A stretch of DNA of 64,000 bases. Source: Parasedimentitalea marina. GTDB lineage: Bacteria > Pseudomonadota > Alphaproteobacteria > Rhodobacterales > Rhodobacteraceae. Where the stretch lies: NCBI RefSeq assembly GCF_004006175.1, contig NZ_CP033219.1, forward strand, positions 186,001 through 250,000, given 5' to 3'. Of the stretch, positions 53,931-62,507 are shown piece after piece (positions within the stretch are counted from its first letter, which is position 1; the number at the start of each line of letters is the position of its first letter). A program made the position numbers and the translations under genes. The notes under the pieces are model-generated. The model made no database searches, was not told the DNA's origin, and saw only the letters and a program-made list of their open reading frames with translations.

Positions 53931-54137
53931 TTACGACCCTCCCTGGCTTCGCAGGTAGACATAGGCAATGATCAGCAGCACGGCAATAAATTGGAACAAC
54001 AGCCGGAACCGCATCATCTTGTTGCCGTTGCGCTTATTGAACTCGCCCCCCTTGCCATAGCCTGCAATGCCGATGACCAGTGAAACAACCACGGCAGCCA
54101 TTGCCGCTACAACCAGATAGAAAAGTGTGTCAGCCAT
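53931..54137 (-). CDS. Twin transmembrane protein, HIG1-like
   Basis: 68 aa: two membrane helices (LFYLVVAAMAAVVVSLVIGIAGYG and FRLLFQFIAVLLIIAYVYL) joined by a short basic loop (KGGEFNKRNGNKMMR). The layout resembles the HIG1/twin-TM family of alphaproteobacteria; the function is unknown. One base separates its stop from the adenosyltransferase start, so they are co-transcribed. Confidence 0.75.
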   Translation of the reverse strand: MADTLFYLVVAAMAAVVVSLVIGIAGYGKGGEFNKRNGNKMMRFRLLFQFIAVLLIIAYVYLRSQGGS

Positions 54138-54219
54138 TACGCCCTCGTGACCTGTGTTTTGTTCACTCTGGTTTATCGCGCGGCCAAAGGGAATGCGACC
54201 ACGAAAGCGACCCCGGCCC

Positions 54220-55050
54220 TTAGCGCAGCCTTGCCAGAATGCGGTCAGTGGCCCGGGTGGTCAGAATACGCTTAAGAAATCCGCCGATATGGGTTGGTGT
54301 CGTGACATAATATCGCGGGCGTGGACGGCGCGACTCGCAGGCATGGATCAGCTTGCTGGTTACGGCCGAGGCGGGCAGCTCAAAGGTATCCGGGCCTGAA
54401 CTATCATAGAGCCGTTTCAGCAGGCTGCTTTCGTACTGATCGCGCAGAGCCGAGTTTTTCCAGTCAACGAAGCGCTCGAAATGCGGGATCGAATTGACCC
54501 GGATTTTAGAGGTCACCGGGCCGGGCTCAATCAGCACCACGTGGATACCAGTATCGCGCAACTCGACCCGCATGGTATCCGTCAGTCCCTCGACGGCATA
54601 TTTGGTTGCAACATAGGCGCCACGCCAGGGAAAGGCGACCAAGCCCAATATCGATGAGTTCTGGATAATGCGCCCATGTCCCTGCTCTCGCATCACCGGA
54701 ATCACTTGGCGTGTCAGCTCGTGCCAGCCAAAAAAATTGGACTCGAATATCACCCGCAGGGCTTCGGTCGGCAGATCTTCGACAGCGCCGGGCAAGCCGT
54801 GGGCGCCGTTGTTAAACAGCGCGTCCAGGGTGCCGCCGGTCGAGGCAAGAACCTGTTGCAGGCCTGTGGCGATGGTGTCCGGTTGAGTGTAGTCGATCAG
54901 GGGGCTTTCAAAGCCCTCGGCGCGCATCCGGTCGCAATCACGCTGTTGTCGACACGAGGCAAATACCGTCCAGCCACGCGCCCGCATGCCGCGCGCCGCA
55001 TCCAGGCCAATCCCTGAGGAACAGCCTGTAATCAGAATGGTTTTTTGCAT
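54220..55050 (-). CDS. Short-chain dehydrogenase/reductase
   Basis: 276 aa SDR. NAD(P)-binding TILITGCSSGIGLDAARGM, structural NNGAHG motif, Ser in IIQNSSILGLVAFPWRG and catalytic YVATK. The C-terminal part (PGPVTSKIRVNSIPHFERF ...) resembles retinol-dehydrogenase-like SDRs. The substrate is unknown. An adjacent ATG three bases upstream (55053) is an equally possible start. Confidence 0.9.
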   Translation of the reverse strand: MQKTILITGCSSGIGLDAARGMRARGWTVFASCRQQRDCDRMRAEGFESPLIDYTQPDTIATGLQQVLASTGGTLDALFNNGAHGLPGAVEDLPTEALRVIFESNFFGWHELTRQVIPVMREQGHGRIIQNSSILGLVAFPWRGAYVATKYAVEGLTDTMRVELRDTGIHVVLIEPGPVTSKIRVNSIPHFERFVDWKNSALRDQYESSLLKRLYDSSGPDTFELPASAVTSKLIHACESRRPRPRYYVTTPTHIGGFLKRILTTRATDRILARLR

Positions 55051-55094
55051 CAACGCCTCTTTACATGAACTCGACCAGGGTCAGTTGGTCTTGT

Positions 55095-55748
55095 TTATGG
55101 GCGTTTCTGGCTGATCAGGGAAGCAGCAATCCAACCGATTTGCGCATCGTCAACCACCCGCAGGCGCAACCAGCCGGTGCCGCTGTCATCTAAAACCTCG
55201 ACCGCGGCATTGCGGCTGAGTTTATTTACGACAGGATAAAGCGTGCCAGGTCCCTCTCGCATATTAACGCGGCTGGCGGTGACGTGACGCAGATCAATGA
55301 CTGGCTCCAGGGGGAGAATTGGCGCGACCGCCGCATCTGAAATAATCTCGCTCCCTGTCAGTGAGGTCAATCCGCCTGACAGCGAGGCCAATTGCACCGA
55401 GGCGTCGCCAGTTGGGGGCGAGGTCTCAGTCAGGCCATAGTCAAATGAGGACTCACCGAGGGTGGCAATCTGTGCCAGCGCAACCCTGGATCGCAGCTCG
55501 GGGTCTGCCCTTGGTCGTTCGGGTCGGGACGCATCGGTTCTGAGCGGTTGATCGACAGGCTGTAGTATCGGCTGGATGACAGGTTTGGTGACCAGCGACG
55601 CGGCTGTCACCTGATACGTGCTAACAAGCGGCGCCTTGGCAATTTCAACGGTGTCGGGCCGCTGCGGTGGCTCAAAATCGGCTCCACCGCTCACCTCGTA
55701 GAACGCCCAACCCATGAACAAAAACGAAACCATCACAAAGCGCGACAT
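55095..55748 (-). CDS. SH3-domain (SH3b) membrane-associated protein
   Basis: 217 aa. An N-terminal hydrophobic segment (FVMVSFLFMGWAFYEVS) may anchor it with the body in the periplasm. A long Pro/Ala/Ser-rich low-complexity middle follows (residues 25-145), then one bacterial SH3 domain (ASRVNMREGPGTLYPVVNKLSRNAAVEVLDDSGTGWLRLRVVDDAQIGWIAASLI). Such domains bind cell-wall or protein ligands. It is divergent from parC with 227 bp between starts. Confidence 0.85.
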   Translation of the reverse strand: MSRFVMVSFLFMGWAFYEVSGGADFEPPQRPDTVEIAKAPLVSTYQVTAASLVTKPVIQPILQPVDQPLRTDASRPERPRADPELRSRVALAQIATLGESSFDYGLTETSPPTGDASVQLASLSGGLTSLTGSEIISDAAVAPILPLEPVIDLRHVTASRVNMREGPGTLYPVVNKLSRNAAVEVLDDSGTGWLRLRVVDDAQIGWIAASLISQKRP

Positions 55749-55868
55749 GGCACTAACCCCCCGGAAAGTGTTGATACGAAAAAAATATCACAAATGAATT
55801 CCGGCGGCAGATTACCGGTATAAGTCTAAGGTAGCGTAAATAGCCCGGTTGGAAACAGGGGAGAGTTC

Positions 55869-55895
55869 ATGAATTTCTCCCCCAGAGCGCAATAA
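55869..55895 (+). CDS. Possible 8-codon leader peptide upstream of parC
   Basis: ATG AAT TTC TCC CCC AGA GCG CAA TAA reads MNFSPRAQ and has the excellent ribosome site GGGGAGAG four bases before it, much better than the one at parC (start 55976). It lies inside an inverted repeat GGGGAGA-N11-TCTCCCC (55858-55882). Translation is not shown; it may be chance. Confidence 0.3.
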   Translation: MNFSPRAQ

Positions 55896-55975
55896 CACCA
55901 TGGGTGACGCTACAGATCGAAGGAATCTTGTCACAGCCGCTTTACCAACATCGACCGGGCAAGTATCACCAATCC

Positions 55976-58324
55976 ATGACCGAACTGGTAGACAACTCCG
56001 ACTTGCCCTCCGCTCCTGATGGAGAAGAGATCCTGGAACCGCTGCGCCGCGCGATTGGCGAGCGGTATCTGACCTATGCGCTGAGCACGATTATGCACCG
56101 GGCCCTGCCGGATGCGCGTGATGGGTTAAAGCCGGTGCACCGGCGAATCCTCTATGCGATGAGCCGCCTGCGGCTGACGTCGACCGGTGGGTTTCTGAAG
56201 TCGGCCAAGATTTCAGGCGATACGATGGGGGATTTTCACCCCCATGGCGACGCCGCGATCTATGACGCGATGGCACGCTTGGCGCAGGACTTTAACGTGC
56301 GCTACCCGCTGGTCGACGGTCAGGGTAACTTTGGCAACATCGATGGCGATAACCCGGCGGCCTCGCGCTACACCGAAGCCCGGATGACTTTCGTTGCCGA
56401 GGCGATGCTGGAAGGTCTGGCCGAGAACGCGGTTGATTTTCGCGACAACTATGACGGCCGTCTGACCGAACCTGCGGTGCTGCCGGCCACATTCCCAAAT
56501 ATTCTGGCCAATGGCGCTGCGGGGATTGCAGTGGGGATGGCCACCAATATCCCGCCCCATAACATTGCCGAGCTGATCGACGCCTGCCTGCATCTGATCA
56601 AGACACCGGATGCCCGCGACGATACTTTGCTGGGCTATGTGCCGGGGCCTGACTTTCCGACTGGCGGCATCATTGTTGAACCGCCCGAGAATATCGCCCA
56701 GGCTTACCGGACCGGTCGCGGCTCGTTCCGGTTGCGCTGTAAGTATGAGGTCGAAGACCTGGGTCGGGGGCAGTGGCAGATTGTGGTCACCGAGATCCCG
56801 TATCAGGTGCAGAAATCCAAGCTGATCGAGAAAGTCGCCGAGCTGATCCAGACCAAGAAGGTTCCTATACTGGGTGATATCCGGGACGAATCTGCCGAAG
56901 ATATCCGGGTGGTGCTGGAGCCGCGCTCTAAGAACGTCGACCCCGAGATGCTGATGAACATGATGTACCGCAACTCGGATTTCGAGGTGCGGTTCTCGAT
57001 GAACATGAATGTGCTGATTGATGGGGTCACCCCCAAGGTCTGCTCGATGAAAGAGGTGCTGCGCGCCTTTCTGGATCACCGCCGTGAGGTACTGCAACGC
57101 CGCTCGCAACACCGGATGGAAAAGATCGATCACCGGCTGGAGGTTCTGGCCGGCTTTATCATTGCCTTCCTCAATCTGGACCGGGTGATTGAAATCATCC
57201 GCTACGATGACGACCCCAAGGCAGCGCTGATGCGCGAAGACTGGGATCGCGATCACCCGCGCGCACTGACCGAGGCAGAGTTTGTCTCGCCGGCCAAGGG
57301 ACCGGGCGAGTTGACCGAGGTGCAGGCCGAGGCGATTCTGAACATGCGGCTGCGGTCTTTGCGCCGTTTGGAAGAAATGGAACTGGTCCGGGAGCGCGAT
57401 GAGCTGCGCGAAGAACGCGCTGGGCTGGTGGCTTTGCTGGCGTCAGAAGATCTGCAGTGGGACACCATTTCAGGCCAGCTGAAAGAGACTAAGAAAAAAT
57501 TCGGCAAGACTTATGCAGGCGGTGCCCGCAGGACTCAATTTGCCGAGGCCGGTGAGGTCGAAGAGGTGCCGCTGGAGGCGATGATCGACCGTGAACCTAT
57601 CACTGTGGTGTGCAGCCAGATGGGTTGGATTCGGGCGATGACTGGTCATATCGATCTGACCCGCGAGCTAAAGTTCAAAGATGGTGACGGGCCGCGGTTT
57701 GTCTTCCACGCCGAAACCACAGACCGTCTACTGGCCTTTGGCAGCAATGGCCGTTTCTATACGATCAGCGCCGCCAACCTGCCCGGTGGGCGTGGCATGG
57801 GCGAACCGCTGCGGCTGATGGTGGACCTGCCCAACGAAGTTGAAATCGTTGATCTGTTCATTCACCAGCCCGAGGGCAAACTGCTGGTGGCCTCGACGGC
57901 TGGCAATGGTTTTGTCTGTGCCGAAAAAGAGATCGTGGCCCAGACCCGCAGTGGCAAACAGGTATTGAATGTCAAGGGCGACGACCGCGCCAAGATCTGT
58001 GTGCCGGTGGTTGGGGACCACGTTGCCGTGGTCTCGGAAAACGGCAAGTTCCTGGTCTTCTCGGTCGAAGAAATGCCCGACCTGACGCGCGGCAAGGGCG
58101 TGCGATTGCAGAAGTACCAGATGGCGCGCGGCAAGCAGGGCGCGCTAGAGCTGGACGGCGGCCTGAGTGATATCACCACATTCAACTGGGATGACGGCCT
58201 GACCTGGGAGATGGGCGGTGGCAAAACCCGCCATGAACAGGACCTAAGTCAATGGCTGGGCAAGCGTGCCGGGGTTGGCAAACGTCCACCCTATGGCTTC
58301 CCGCGCAGCTATAAATTTGACTGA
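55976..58324 (+). CDS. parC: DNA topoisomerase IV subunit A
   Basis: 782 aa. Breakage-reunion domain with active Tyr132 in NPAASRYTEARM, preceded by DGLKPVHRRILYAM and FHPHGDAAIYDAMARLAQ, then the C-terminal beta-propeller (VVCSQMGWIRAMTGHIDL; TISAANLPGGRGMGEPLRL; VPVVGDHVAVVSENGKFLVFS). It decatenates chromosomes with ParE. The residue matching E. coli ParC Ser80 is Ala93 and that matching Glu84 is Asp97. The start at 55976 matches relatives, although a GTG at 55904 is in frame. Confidence 0.97.
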   Translation: MTELVDNSDLPSAPDGEEILEPLRRAIGERYLTYALSTIMHRALPDARDGLKPVHRRILYAMSRLRLTSTGGFLKSAKISGDTMGDFHPHGDAAIYDAMARLAQDFNVRYPLVDGQGNFGNIDGDNPAASRYTEARMTFVAEAMLEGLAENAVDFRDNYDGRLTEPAVLPATFPNILANGAAGIAVGMATNIPPHNIAELIDACLHLIKTPDARDDTLLGYVPGPDFPTGGIIVEPPENIAQAYRTGRGSFRLRCKYEVEDLGRGQWQIVVTEIPYQVQKSKLIEKVAELIQTKKVPILGDIRDESAEDIRVVLEPRSKNVDPEMLMNMMYRNSDFEVRFSMNMNVLIDGVTPKVCSMKEVLRAFLDHRREVLQRRSQHRMEKIDHRLEVLAGFIIAFLNLDRVIEIIRYDDDPKAALMREDWDRDHPRALTEAEFVSPAKGPGELTEVQAEAILNMRLRSLRRLEEMELVRERDELREERAGLVALLASEDLQWDTISGQLKETKKKFGKTYAGGARRTQFAEAGEVEEVPLEAMIDREPITVVCSQMGWIRAMTGHIDLTRELKFKDGDGPRFVFHAETTDRLLAFGSNGRFYTISAANLPGGRGMGEPLRLMVDLPNEVEIVDLFIHQPEGKLLVASTAGNGFVCAEKEIVAQTRSGKQVLNVKGDDRAKICVPVVGDHVAVVSENGKFLVFSVEEMPDLTRGKGVRLQKYQMARGKQGALELDGGLSDITTFNWDDGLTWEMGGGKTRHEQDLSQWLGKRAGVGKRPPYGFPRSYKFD

Positions 58325-58350
58325 ATACCGGGTAACATTCTGTGACCCTG

Positions 58351-58387
58351 GTGCCACCGGTCTCCAAACCTGGTCTGGTGGCGCTTT
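58351..58387 (+). terminator. Weak terminator-like stem after parC
   Basis: GCCACC ... GGTGGC with G-T extension and TTTACTG after it. Poor T run, so rated low. Confidence 0.35.
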
Positions 58388-58445
58388 ACTGAAGACCTGC
58401 AAGCAGTCTATCTGATCAGGATTTTTTCGAAAAAGAGACCTGATT

Positions 58446-59045
58446 ATGATCCGAGCATTTGCCTTTCTGGCCTCCCTTACGCTGCTTACTGCCTGCGGAG
58501 AGACCCGCATGGACGAGGCCCCCGAGGATCTTGGCACGTTCAACATGCGGGTCGGCTATATCTATACCGAAAAAGCCCTGCAGTGGCCGCTGTCGCGCAA
58601 ATCCGAAGGATCAGAATGGAATGCCGCGCTGCAAAACGCGCTTGATACGCGGTTGCGCCGGTATGAGGGCACGCAGGACTATGATGTTGCGATCACACTC
58701 GAGGGCTTCTTGCTGGCCCCTCCGGGCATCCCGATTTTGGTATCCCCCAAAAGTGTCGCTGTGGTGAATGTCTTTGTGTATGACGTGGCCAAGAAAAAAT
58801 ACTTGGTCAAGAAGCAACAGATGGAGATCTTTGAGAGCACCACCGGGGAAAGTGCGCTTTTGGGATCTGGCCACAGCCGCACCAAAGAAGAGCAGATTGC
58901 AGGCCTGTCGCTGAATATTGTCGATGCTGTCGAAGAGATGATGGCCGAGCAACATCTGGAGAATGGGTGGTTTGATGTCCGTCCCGATGGGATTGAAGAT
59001 CTCCGTCCCGATGGGGTCGAAGTGGACCCAGCTGCGCCCAGCTAA
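58446..59045 (+). CDS. Putative lipoprotein of unknown function
   Basis: 199 aa with a lipobox LLTAC (Cys17) after a short signal. The body (GYIYTEKALQWPLSRKSEGSEWNAALQNALDTRLRRYEG; GFLLAPPGIPILVSPKSVAVVNVFVYDVAKKKYLVKKQQMEIF) suggests a mixed alpha/beta envelope protein, with no family recognised. The C-terminus contains an eight-residue tandem duplication (VRPDGIED / LRPDGVEV) that is also a 24-base duplication at DNA level. Confidence 0.75.
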   Translation: MIRAFAFLASLTLLTACGETRMDEAPEDLGTFNMRVGYIYTEKALQWPLSRKSEGSEWNAALQNALDTRLRRYEGTQDYDVAITLEGFLLAPPGIPILVSPKSVAVVNVFVYDVAKKKYLVKKQQMEIFESTTGESALLGSGHSRTKEEQIAGLSLNIVDAVEEMMAEQHLENGWFDVRPDGIEDLRPDGVEVDPAAPS

Positions 59046-59095
59046 AATACGGGCAGGCGTGGTGCCGGCAAAGTTTCGTTTCCGAACTGCTTGAT

Positions 59096-59109
59096 CTTTG
59101 TGCACAAAG
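59096..59109. promoter_or_regulatory. 14-bp palindrome in the tuf upstream region
   Basis: CTTTGTGCACAAAG, perfect. It fills the spacer of a promoter-like pair TTGATC (59091) and TATGTC (59114) with 17-base spacing. The box matches are only moderate (four and three of six). Confidence 0.45.
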
Positions 59110-59177
59110 GAACTATGTCGCCCGCGATAATGAACGGGGTCGACGACTGACCCAACTACCAAAAGGGTGCCTGGATC

Positions 59178-60353
59178 ATGGCTAAGGAAAAGTTCGAACG
59201 TAACAAACCACACGTCAACATCGGCACCATCGGCCACGTTGACCACGGCAAAACCACGCTGACCGCAGCGATCACCAAGTACTTTGGTGACTTCCAGGCC
59301 TACGACCAGATCGATGGCGCTCCGGAAGAAAAAGCCCGTGGTATCACCATCTCGACAGCACACGTTGAGTATGAAACCGAGACCCGTCACTATGCTCACG
59401 TTGACTGCCCCGGCCACGCCGACTACGTCAAAAACATGATCACTGGTGCGGCTCAGATGGATGGCGCCATCCTGGTTGTGAACGCAGCCGACGGCCCAAT
59501 GCCGCAGACTCGTGAGCACATCCTGCTGGGTCGCCAGGTTGGCATCCCCTACATGGTTGTCTACATGAACAAAGTTGACCAGGTTGACGACGAAGAGCTG
59601 CTGGAACTGGTGGAAATGGAAATCCGCGAGCTGCTGTCTTCGTATGAATACCCTGGCGACGACATTCCTGTGATCCCTGGTTCGGCTCTGGCCGCCATGG
59701 AAGGTCGCGACAACGCAATCGGCGAAGATTCGATCAAAGCGCTGATGGCTGCTGTGGACGAGTACATCCCAACACCAGAGCGCGCTGTTGACCAGCCGTT
59801 CCTGATGCCTGTGGAAGACGTGTTCTCGATTTCCGGTCGTGGTACAGTTGTGACCGGCCGTATCGAGCGTGGCGTGATCAACGTTGGCGACGAAATTGAA
59901 ATCGTTGGCATCCGCGACACCAAGAAAACCACCTGTACCGGTGTTGAAATGTTCCGCAAGCTGCTGGATCGTGGTGAGGCTGGCGACAACGTTGGCGCAT
60001 TGCTGCGTGGTGTTGACCGTGACGGTGTTGAGCGCGGCCAGGTTCTGTGTGCACCTAAGTCGGTGAACCCACACACTAAGTTCGAAGCAGAGGCCTATAT
60101 CCTGAACAAGGAAGAAGGCGGTCGTCACACACCATTCTTCGCCAACTACCGTCCTCAGTTCTACTTCCGGACCACAGACGTCACCGGTACCGTTGTTCTG
60201 CCCGAAGGCACAGAAATGGTCATGCCAGGCGACAACCTGAAGTTCAACGTTGAGCTGATCGCACCCATCGCGATGGAAACCGGCCTCCGCTTCGCGATCC
60301 GCGAAGGCGGCCGCACCGTCGGCGCTGGTGTTGTGTCCAAAATCGTCGAGTAA
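59178..60353 (+). CDS. tuf: Elongation factor Tu
   Basis: 391 aa GTPase that delivers aminoacyl-tRNA. Motifs: [10 protein letters not shown] (G1), effector [18 protein letters not shown] (G3), NKVD (G4) and SALA (G5), then the two beta barrels ([45 protein letters not shown]). Codon use is strongly biased, as for highly expressed genes. Followed by a perfect palindrome and a strong terminator, so it is separate from the S10 operon downstream. Confidence 0.98.
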   Translation: MAKEKFERNKPHVNIGTIGHVDHGKTTLTAAITKYFGDFQAYDQIDGAPEEKARGITISTAHVEYETETRHYAHVDCPGHADYVKNMITGAAQMDGAILVVNAADGPMPQTREHILLGRQVGIPYMVVYMNKVDQVDDEELLELVEMEIRELLSSYEYPGDDIPVIPGSALAAMEGRDNAIGEDSIKALMAAVDEYIPTPERAVDQPFLMPVEDVFSISGRGTVVTGRIERGVINVGDEIEIVGIRDTKKTTCTGVEMFRKLLDRGEAGDNVGALLRGVDRDGVERGQVLCAPKSVNPHTKFEAEAYILNKEEGGRHTPFFANYRPQFYFRTTDVTGTVVLPEGTEMVMPGDNLKFNVELIAPIAMETGLRFAIREGGRTVGAGVVSKIVE

Positions 60354-60378
60354 TCACAGCTCTGCTGTGAGGGCGACA

Positions 60379-60404
60379 GGGGCTTTTGCCTAGGCAAAAG
60401 CTCC
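60379..60404 (+). promoter_or_regulatory. Long palindrome in tuf 3' untranslated region
   Basis: Arms GCTTTTGCC / GGCAAAAGC meet at CCTAGG, a perfect 20-bp palindrome (60382-60401), extended by G-T and two G-C pairs. No T run follows. It would form a stable stem in tuf mRNA 30 bases upstream of the real terminator, perhaps blocking 3' exonucleases. Confidence 0.65.
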
Positions 60405-60430
60405 CGAGAGCCGCACCGACGAGATGATAG

Positions 60431-60459
60431 AAAGGGCTGCCCCAGGGCGGCCCTTTTTC
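60431..60459 (+). terminator. Rho-independent terminator of tuf
   Basis: AAAGGGCTGCCC / GGGCGGCCCTTT stem (one mismatch) with a short loop, then TTTTTCTGTTT, about 80 bases after the tuf stop. Confidence 0.92.
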
Positions 60460-60549
60460 TGTTTACGCTGGTAGCTGCCACCAACATTGCTTTCGCTTGA
60501 GAAGGGTCTAAAGTTTGATCAGCCTTAACGGGAGTGCGAGGAGGAAAGC

Positions 60550-61257
60550 ATGCGAAGAATTTTCACAGTCCTGACTCTATGTTTATCAGCAATCTGGGGA
60601 ACTGTTACTTGGGCTGGCACGCCTATTAACACGAAGGTTTCTTGTCCCCTAGGTGGCAAGCGAACCAAAGTAACCAAAACGGCCAGTTGTTCGTCTTTTG
60701 GAACGGATATGACGATGAGTCTTAGGAGGCCGTCTTCCTGTGATTTCGTGACGCGTTTGCCGGTCTGTGATCGTGAATCATTCCCGATTTATCGCGAATT
60801 TTCAAAGGACGAAGTGAAGCGGTTAAAGGACATTGTGAAAACGGGCTGGTATCAAGCGGCCACATCGCAGTCTAGGTATCTTCGTGCTTACTTAGTGGAA
60901 CGTGAATTCGGCACCTATTCAGAAGAAGACATGTTCTGGCTGTTGCAGAGCGGACATTTTTACGACGCTAAGAACACATTCGGTAATGAAGAATTCTATT
61001 CGGAATTTCGGACAGCAGCCAACGCTTACGTCAAAGTCGCGAAGCCAGAGGATCAGAAGCTTGTTCTGCTCCTTGCTGCTTTTGCCCGGGTGCATTTCGG
61101 TGACCCTAGTAAAGCCCTGAAAATGTTGGGATCGGCTGCGCGCATTCCAACACCGGATACCCCCTTTTTTGATCAATACGCAAAGCTAGTCCGAGCCTGT
61201 GTTGGAAAGCCGGATGTGGATAAGTGTGACCCAAATTATCTTGTCACTATCGACTGA
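60550..61257 (+). CDS. Secreted Cys-rich protein of unknown function between tuf and rpsJ
   Basis: 235 aa, not recognised. Signal peptide of about 22 residues (ends TWA), then a basic region with four Cys (C32, C47, C64, C73) that could form disulfides or a metal knuckle, then a helical part (KDEVKRLKDIVKTGWYQAATSQSRYLRAYLVEREF; QKLVLLLAAFARVHFGDPSKALKMLG) with a Sel1/TPR-like flavour and two more Cys near the end. Strong AGGAGG ribosome site. AT-richer and with less biased codons than tuf and the ribosomal genes that flank it, so it looks inserted. Confidence 0.75.
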   Translation: MRRIFTVLTLCLSAIWGTVTWAGTPINTKVSCPLGGKRTKVTKTASCSSFGTDMTMSLRRPSSCDFVTRLPVCDRESFPIYREFSKDEVKRLKDIVKTGWYQAATSQSRYLRAYLVEREFGTYSEEDMFWLLQSGHFYDAKNTFGNEEFYSEFRTAANAYVKVAKPEDQKLVLLLAAFARVHFGDPSKALKMLGSAARIPTPDTPFFDQYAKLVRACVGKPDVDKCDPNYLVTID

Positions 61258-61292
61258 GGGCTTGCATGATTGATTGGATATCATTTCCCCCC

Positions 61293-61321
61293 TTGCCAGA
61301 TCCCATCAACAGGCGTATAGC
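61293..61321 (+). promoter_or_regulatory. Promoter of the S10 ribosomal operon
   Basis: TTGCCA (61293-61298), 17-base spacer, TATAGC (61316-61321): five of six and four of six matches to the sigma-70 consensus at ideal spacing. It would start RNA near 61328, giving a leader of about 120 bases that holds the competing stems described below. Confidence 0.65.
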
Positions 61322-61347
61322 GCGCAAGTTCGCTTTATGTGAATAAC

Positions 61348-61396
61348 CCACCGGCAGGATTCGTTCCTGCCGTTTGGGTTTGAAGAGGGCCGGTGG
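61348..61396 (+). promoter_or_regulatory. S10 leader: two mutually exclusive stems
   Basis: Stem A is CGGCAGG / CCTGCCG (61352-61358 with 61366-61372, 7-base loop), extendable through AACCC / GGGTT. Stem B is CCACCGG / CCGGTGG (61348-61354 with 61390-61396). They share bases 61352-61354, so only one can form fully. This is the layout of a switchable leader, fitting r-protein feedback. Confidence 0.5.
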
Positions 61397-61426
61397 AATG
61401 AGCCATCGGTCGTCCTATCAACTCCT

Positions 61427-61442
61427 TAGCCTCGAAAGGCTA
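61427..61442 (+). promoter_or_regulatory. Shine-Dalgarno-covering hairpin before rpsJ
   Basis: TAGCCT-CGAA-AGGCTA, perfect 6-bp stem with a tetraloop. The AAGG ribosome site of rpsJ (AGG at 61437-61439, nine bases before ATG 61449) is in its 3' arm, so folding would hide it. Confidence 0.6.
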
Positions 61443-61448
61443 TAGATA

Positions 61449-61763
61449 ATGCAAAGCCAAAATATCCGTATTCGGCTCAAGGCATTTGACTATCGCGTTC
61501 TGGATTCCAGCACGCAAGAGATCGTCAATACTGCCAAGCGGACCGGCGCCTCAGTCCGTGGCCCGATCCCACTGCCGAACAAGATTGAGAAGTTCACCGT
61601 TCTGCGTGGACCTCACGTTGATAAAAAGTCCCGCGACCAGTTTGAGATCCGTACTCACAAGCGTCTGCTCGACATCATTGATCCGACCCCCCAGACCGTT
61701 GACGCGCTGATGAAGCTCGACCTCGCTGCTGGTGTGGACGTCGAAATCAAGCTTCAGTCATAA
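61449..61763 (+). CDS. rpsJ: 30S ribosomal protein S10
   Basis: 104 aa. [40 protein letters not shown] and [28 protein letters not shown] are near-universal S10 segments. It is part of the 30S head and of the NusB antitermination complex. First gene of the S10 operon, behind a structured leader. Confidence 0.98.
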   Translation: MQSQNIRIRLKAFDYRVLDSSTQEIVNTAKRTGASVRGPIPLPNKIEKFTVLRGPHVDKKSRDQFEIRTHKRLLDIIDPTPQTVDALMKLDLAAGVDVEIKLQS

Positions 61764-61781
61764 GATCGGAGGGTAAAACAT

Positions 61782-62507
61782 ATGCGCTCTGGTATTATCG
61801 CTAAAAAAGTCGGCATGACCCGGCTGTTCATGGAAGACGGCAAGCAGATTCCTGTGACCGTTCTTCAACTGGAAAACCTGCAGGTTGTTGCGCAGCGTAC
61901 AGACGAGAAGGACGGCTATACTGCTGTTCAGCTTGGTGCTGGTGCTGCTAAGGCAAAACGTACGTCTCAGGCTATGCGCGGTCACTTCGCCGCTGCAAAG
62001 GTTGAGCCTAAGCGTAAAGTTGCAGAATTCCGCGTTTCCGCTGATGCCCTGATCGAAGTCGGTGCCGAAATCTCGGCCGAGCACTATCTGACAGGTCAAA
62101 AAGTTGACGTTTCCGGTACCTCGATTGGTAAAGGTTTCCAGGGTGCTATGAAGCGCTGGAACTTTGGTGGTCTGCGGGCAACGCACGGTGTGTCTATCTC
62201 ACACCGTTCGCACGGTTCCACAGGTCAGTGTCAGGATCCCGGTAAGGTTTTCAAAGGCAAGAAAATGGCCGGTCACATGGGTGCTGCCCGTGTAACCACT
62301 CAGAACCTGGAAGTTGTCAAAACTGACGCCGACCGTGGTCTGGTCTTCATCAAAGGCGCCGTTCCTGGCTCCAAAGGTGGTTGGGTCACTGTCAAAGACG
62401 CTGTTAAGAAGAAGGCCCCTGAGGGTCTGCCTTTCCCAGCAGGTCTGAAATCGGCAGCTGCCGAAGCTCCAGCAGAAACCGTTTCTGCGGAAGGTGGTGA
62501 AGCATGA
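61782..62507 (+). CDS. rplC: 50S ribosomal protein L3
   Basis: 241 aa. [13 protein letters not shown] at the start, [51 protein letters not shown] in the extended loop that reaches the peptidyl-transferase centre. The C-terminus has an extra Ala/Glu tail ([17 protein letters not shown]), common in this class. Its stop overlaps the rplD start (ATGA). Confidence 0.98.
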   Translation: MRSGIIAKKVGMTRLFMEDGKQIPVTVLQLENLQVVAQRTDEKDGYTAVQLGAGAAKAKRTSQAMRGHFAAAKVEPKRKVAEFRVSADALIEVGAEISAEHYLTGQKVDVSGTSIGKGFQGAMKRWNFGGLRATHGVSISHRSHGSTGQCQDPGKVFKGKKMAGHMGAARVTTQNLEVVKTDADRGLVFIKGAVPGSKGGWVTVKDAVKKKAPEGLPFPAGLKSAAAEAPAETVSAEGGEA

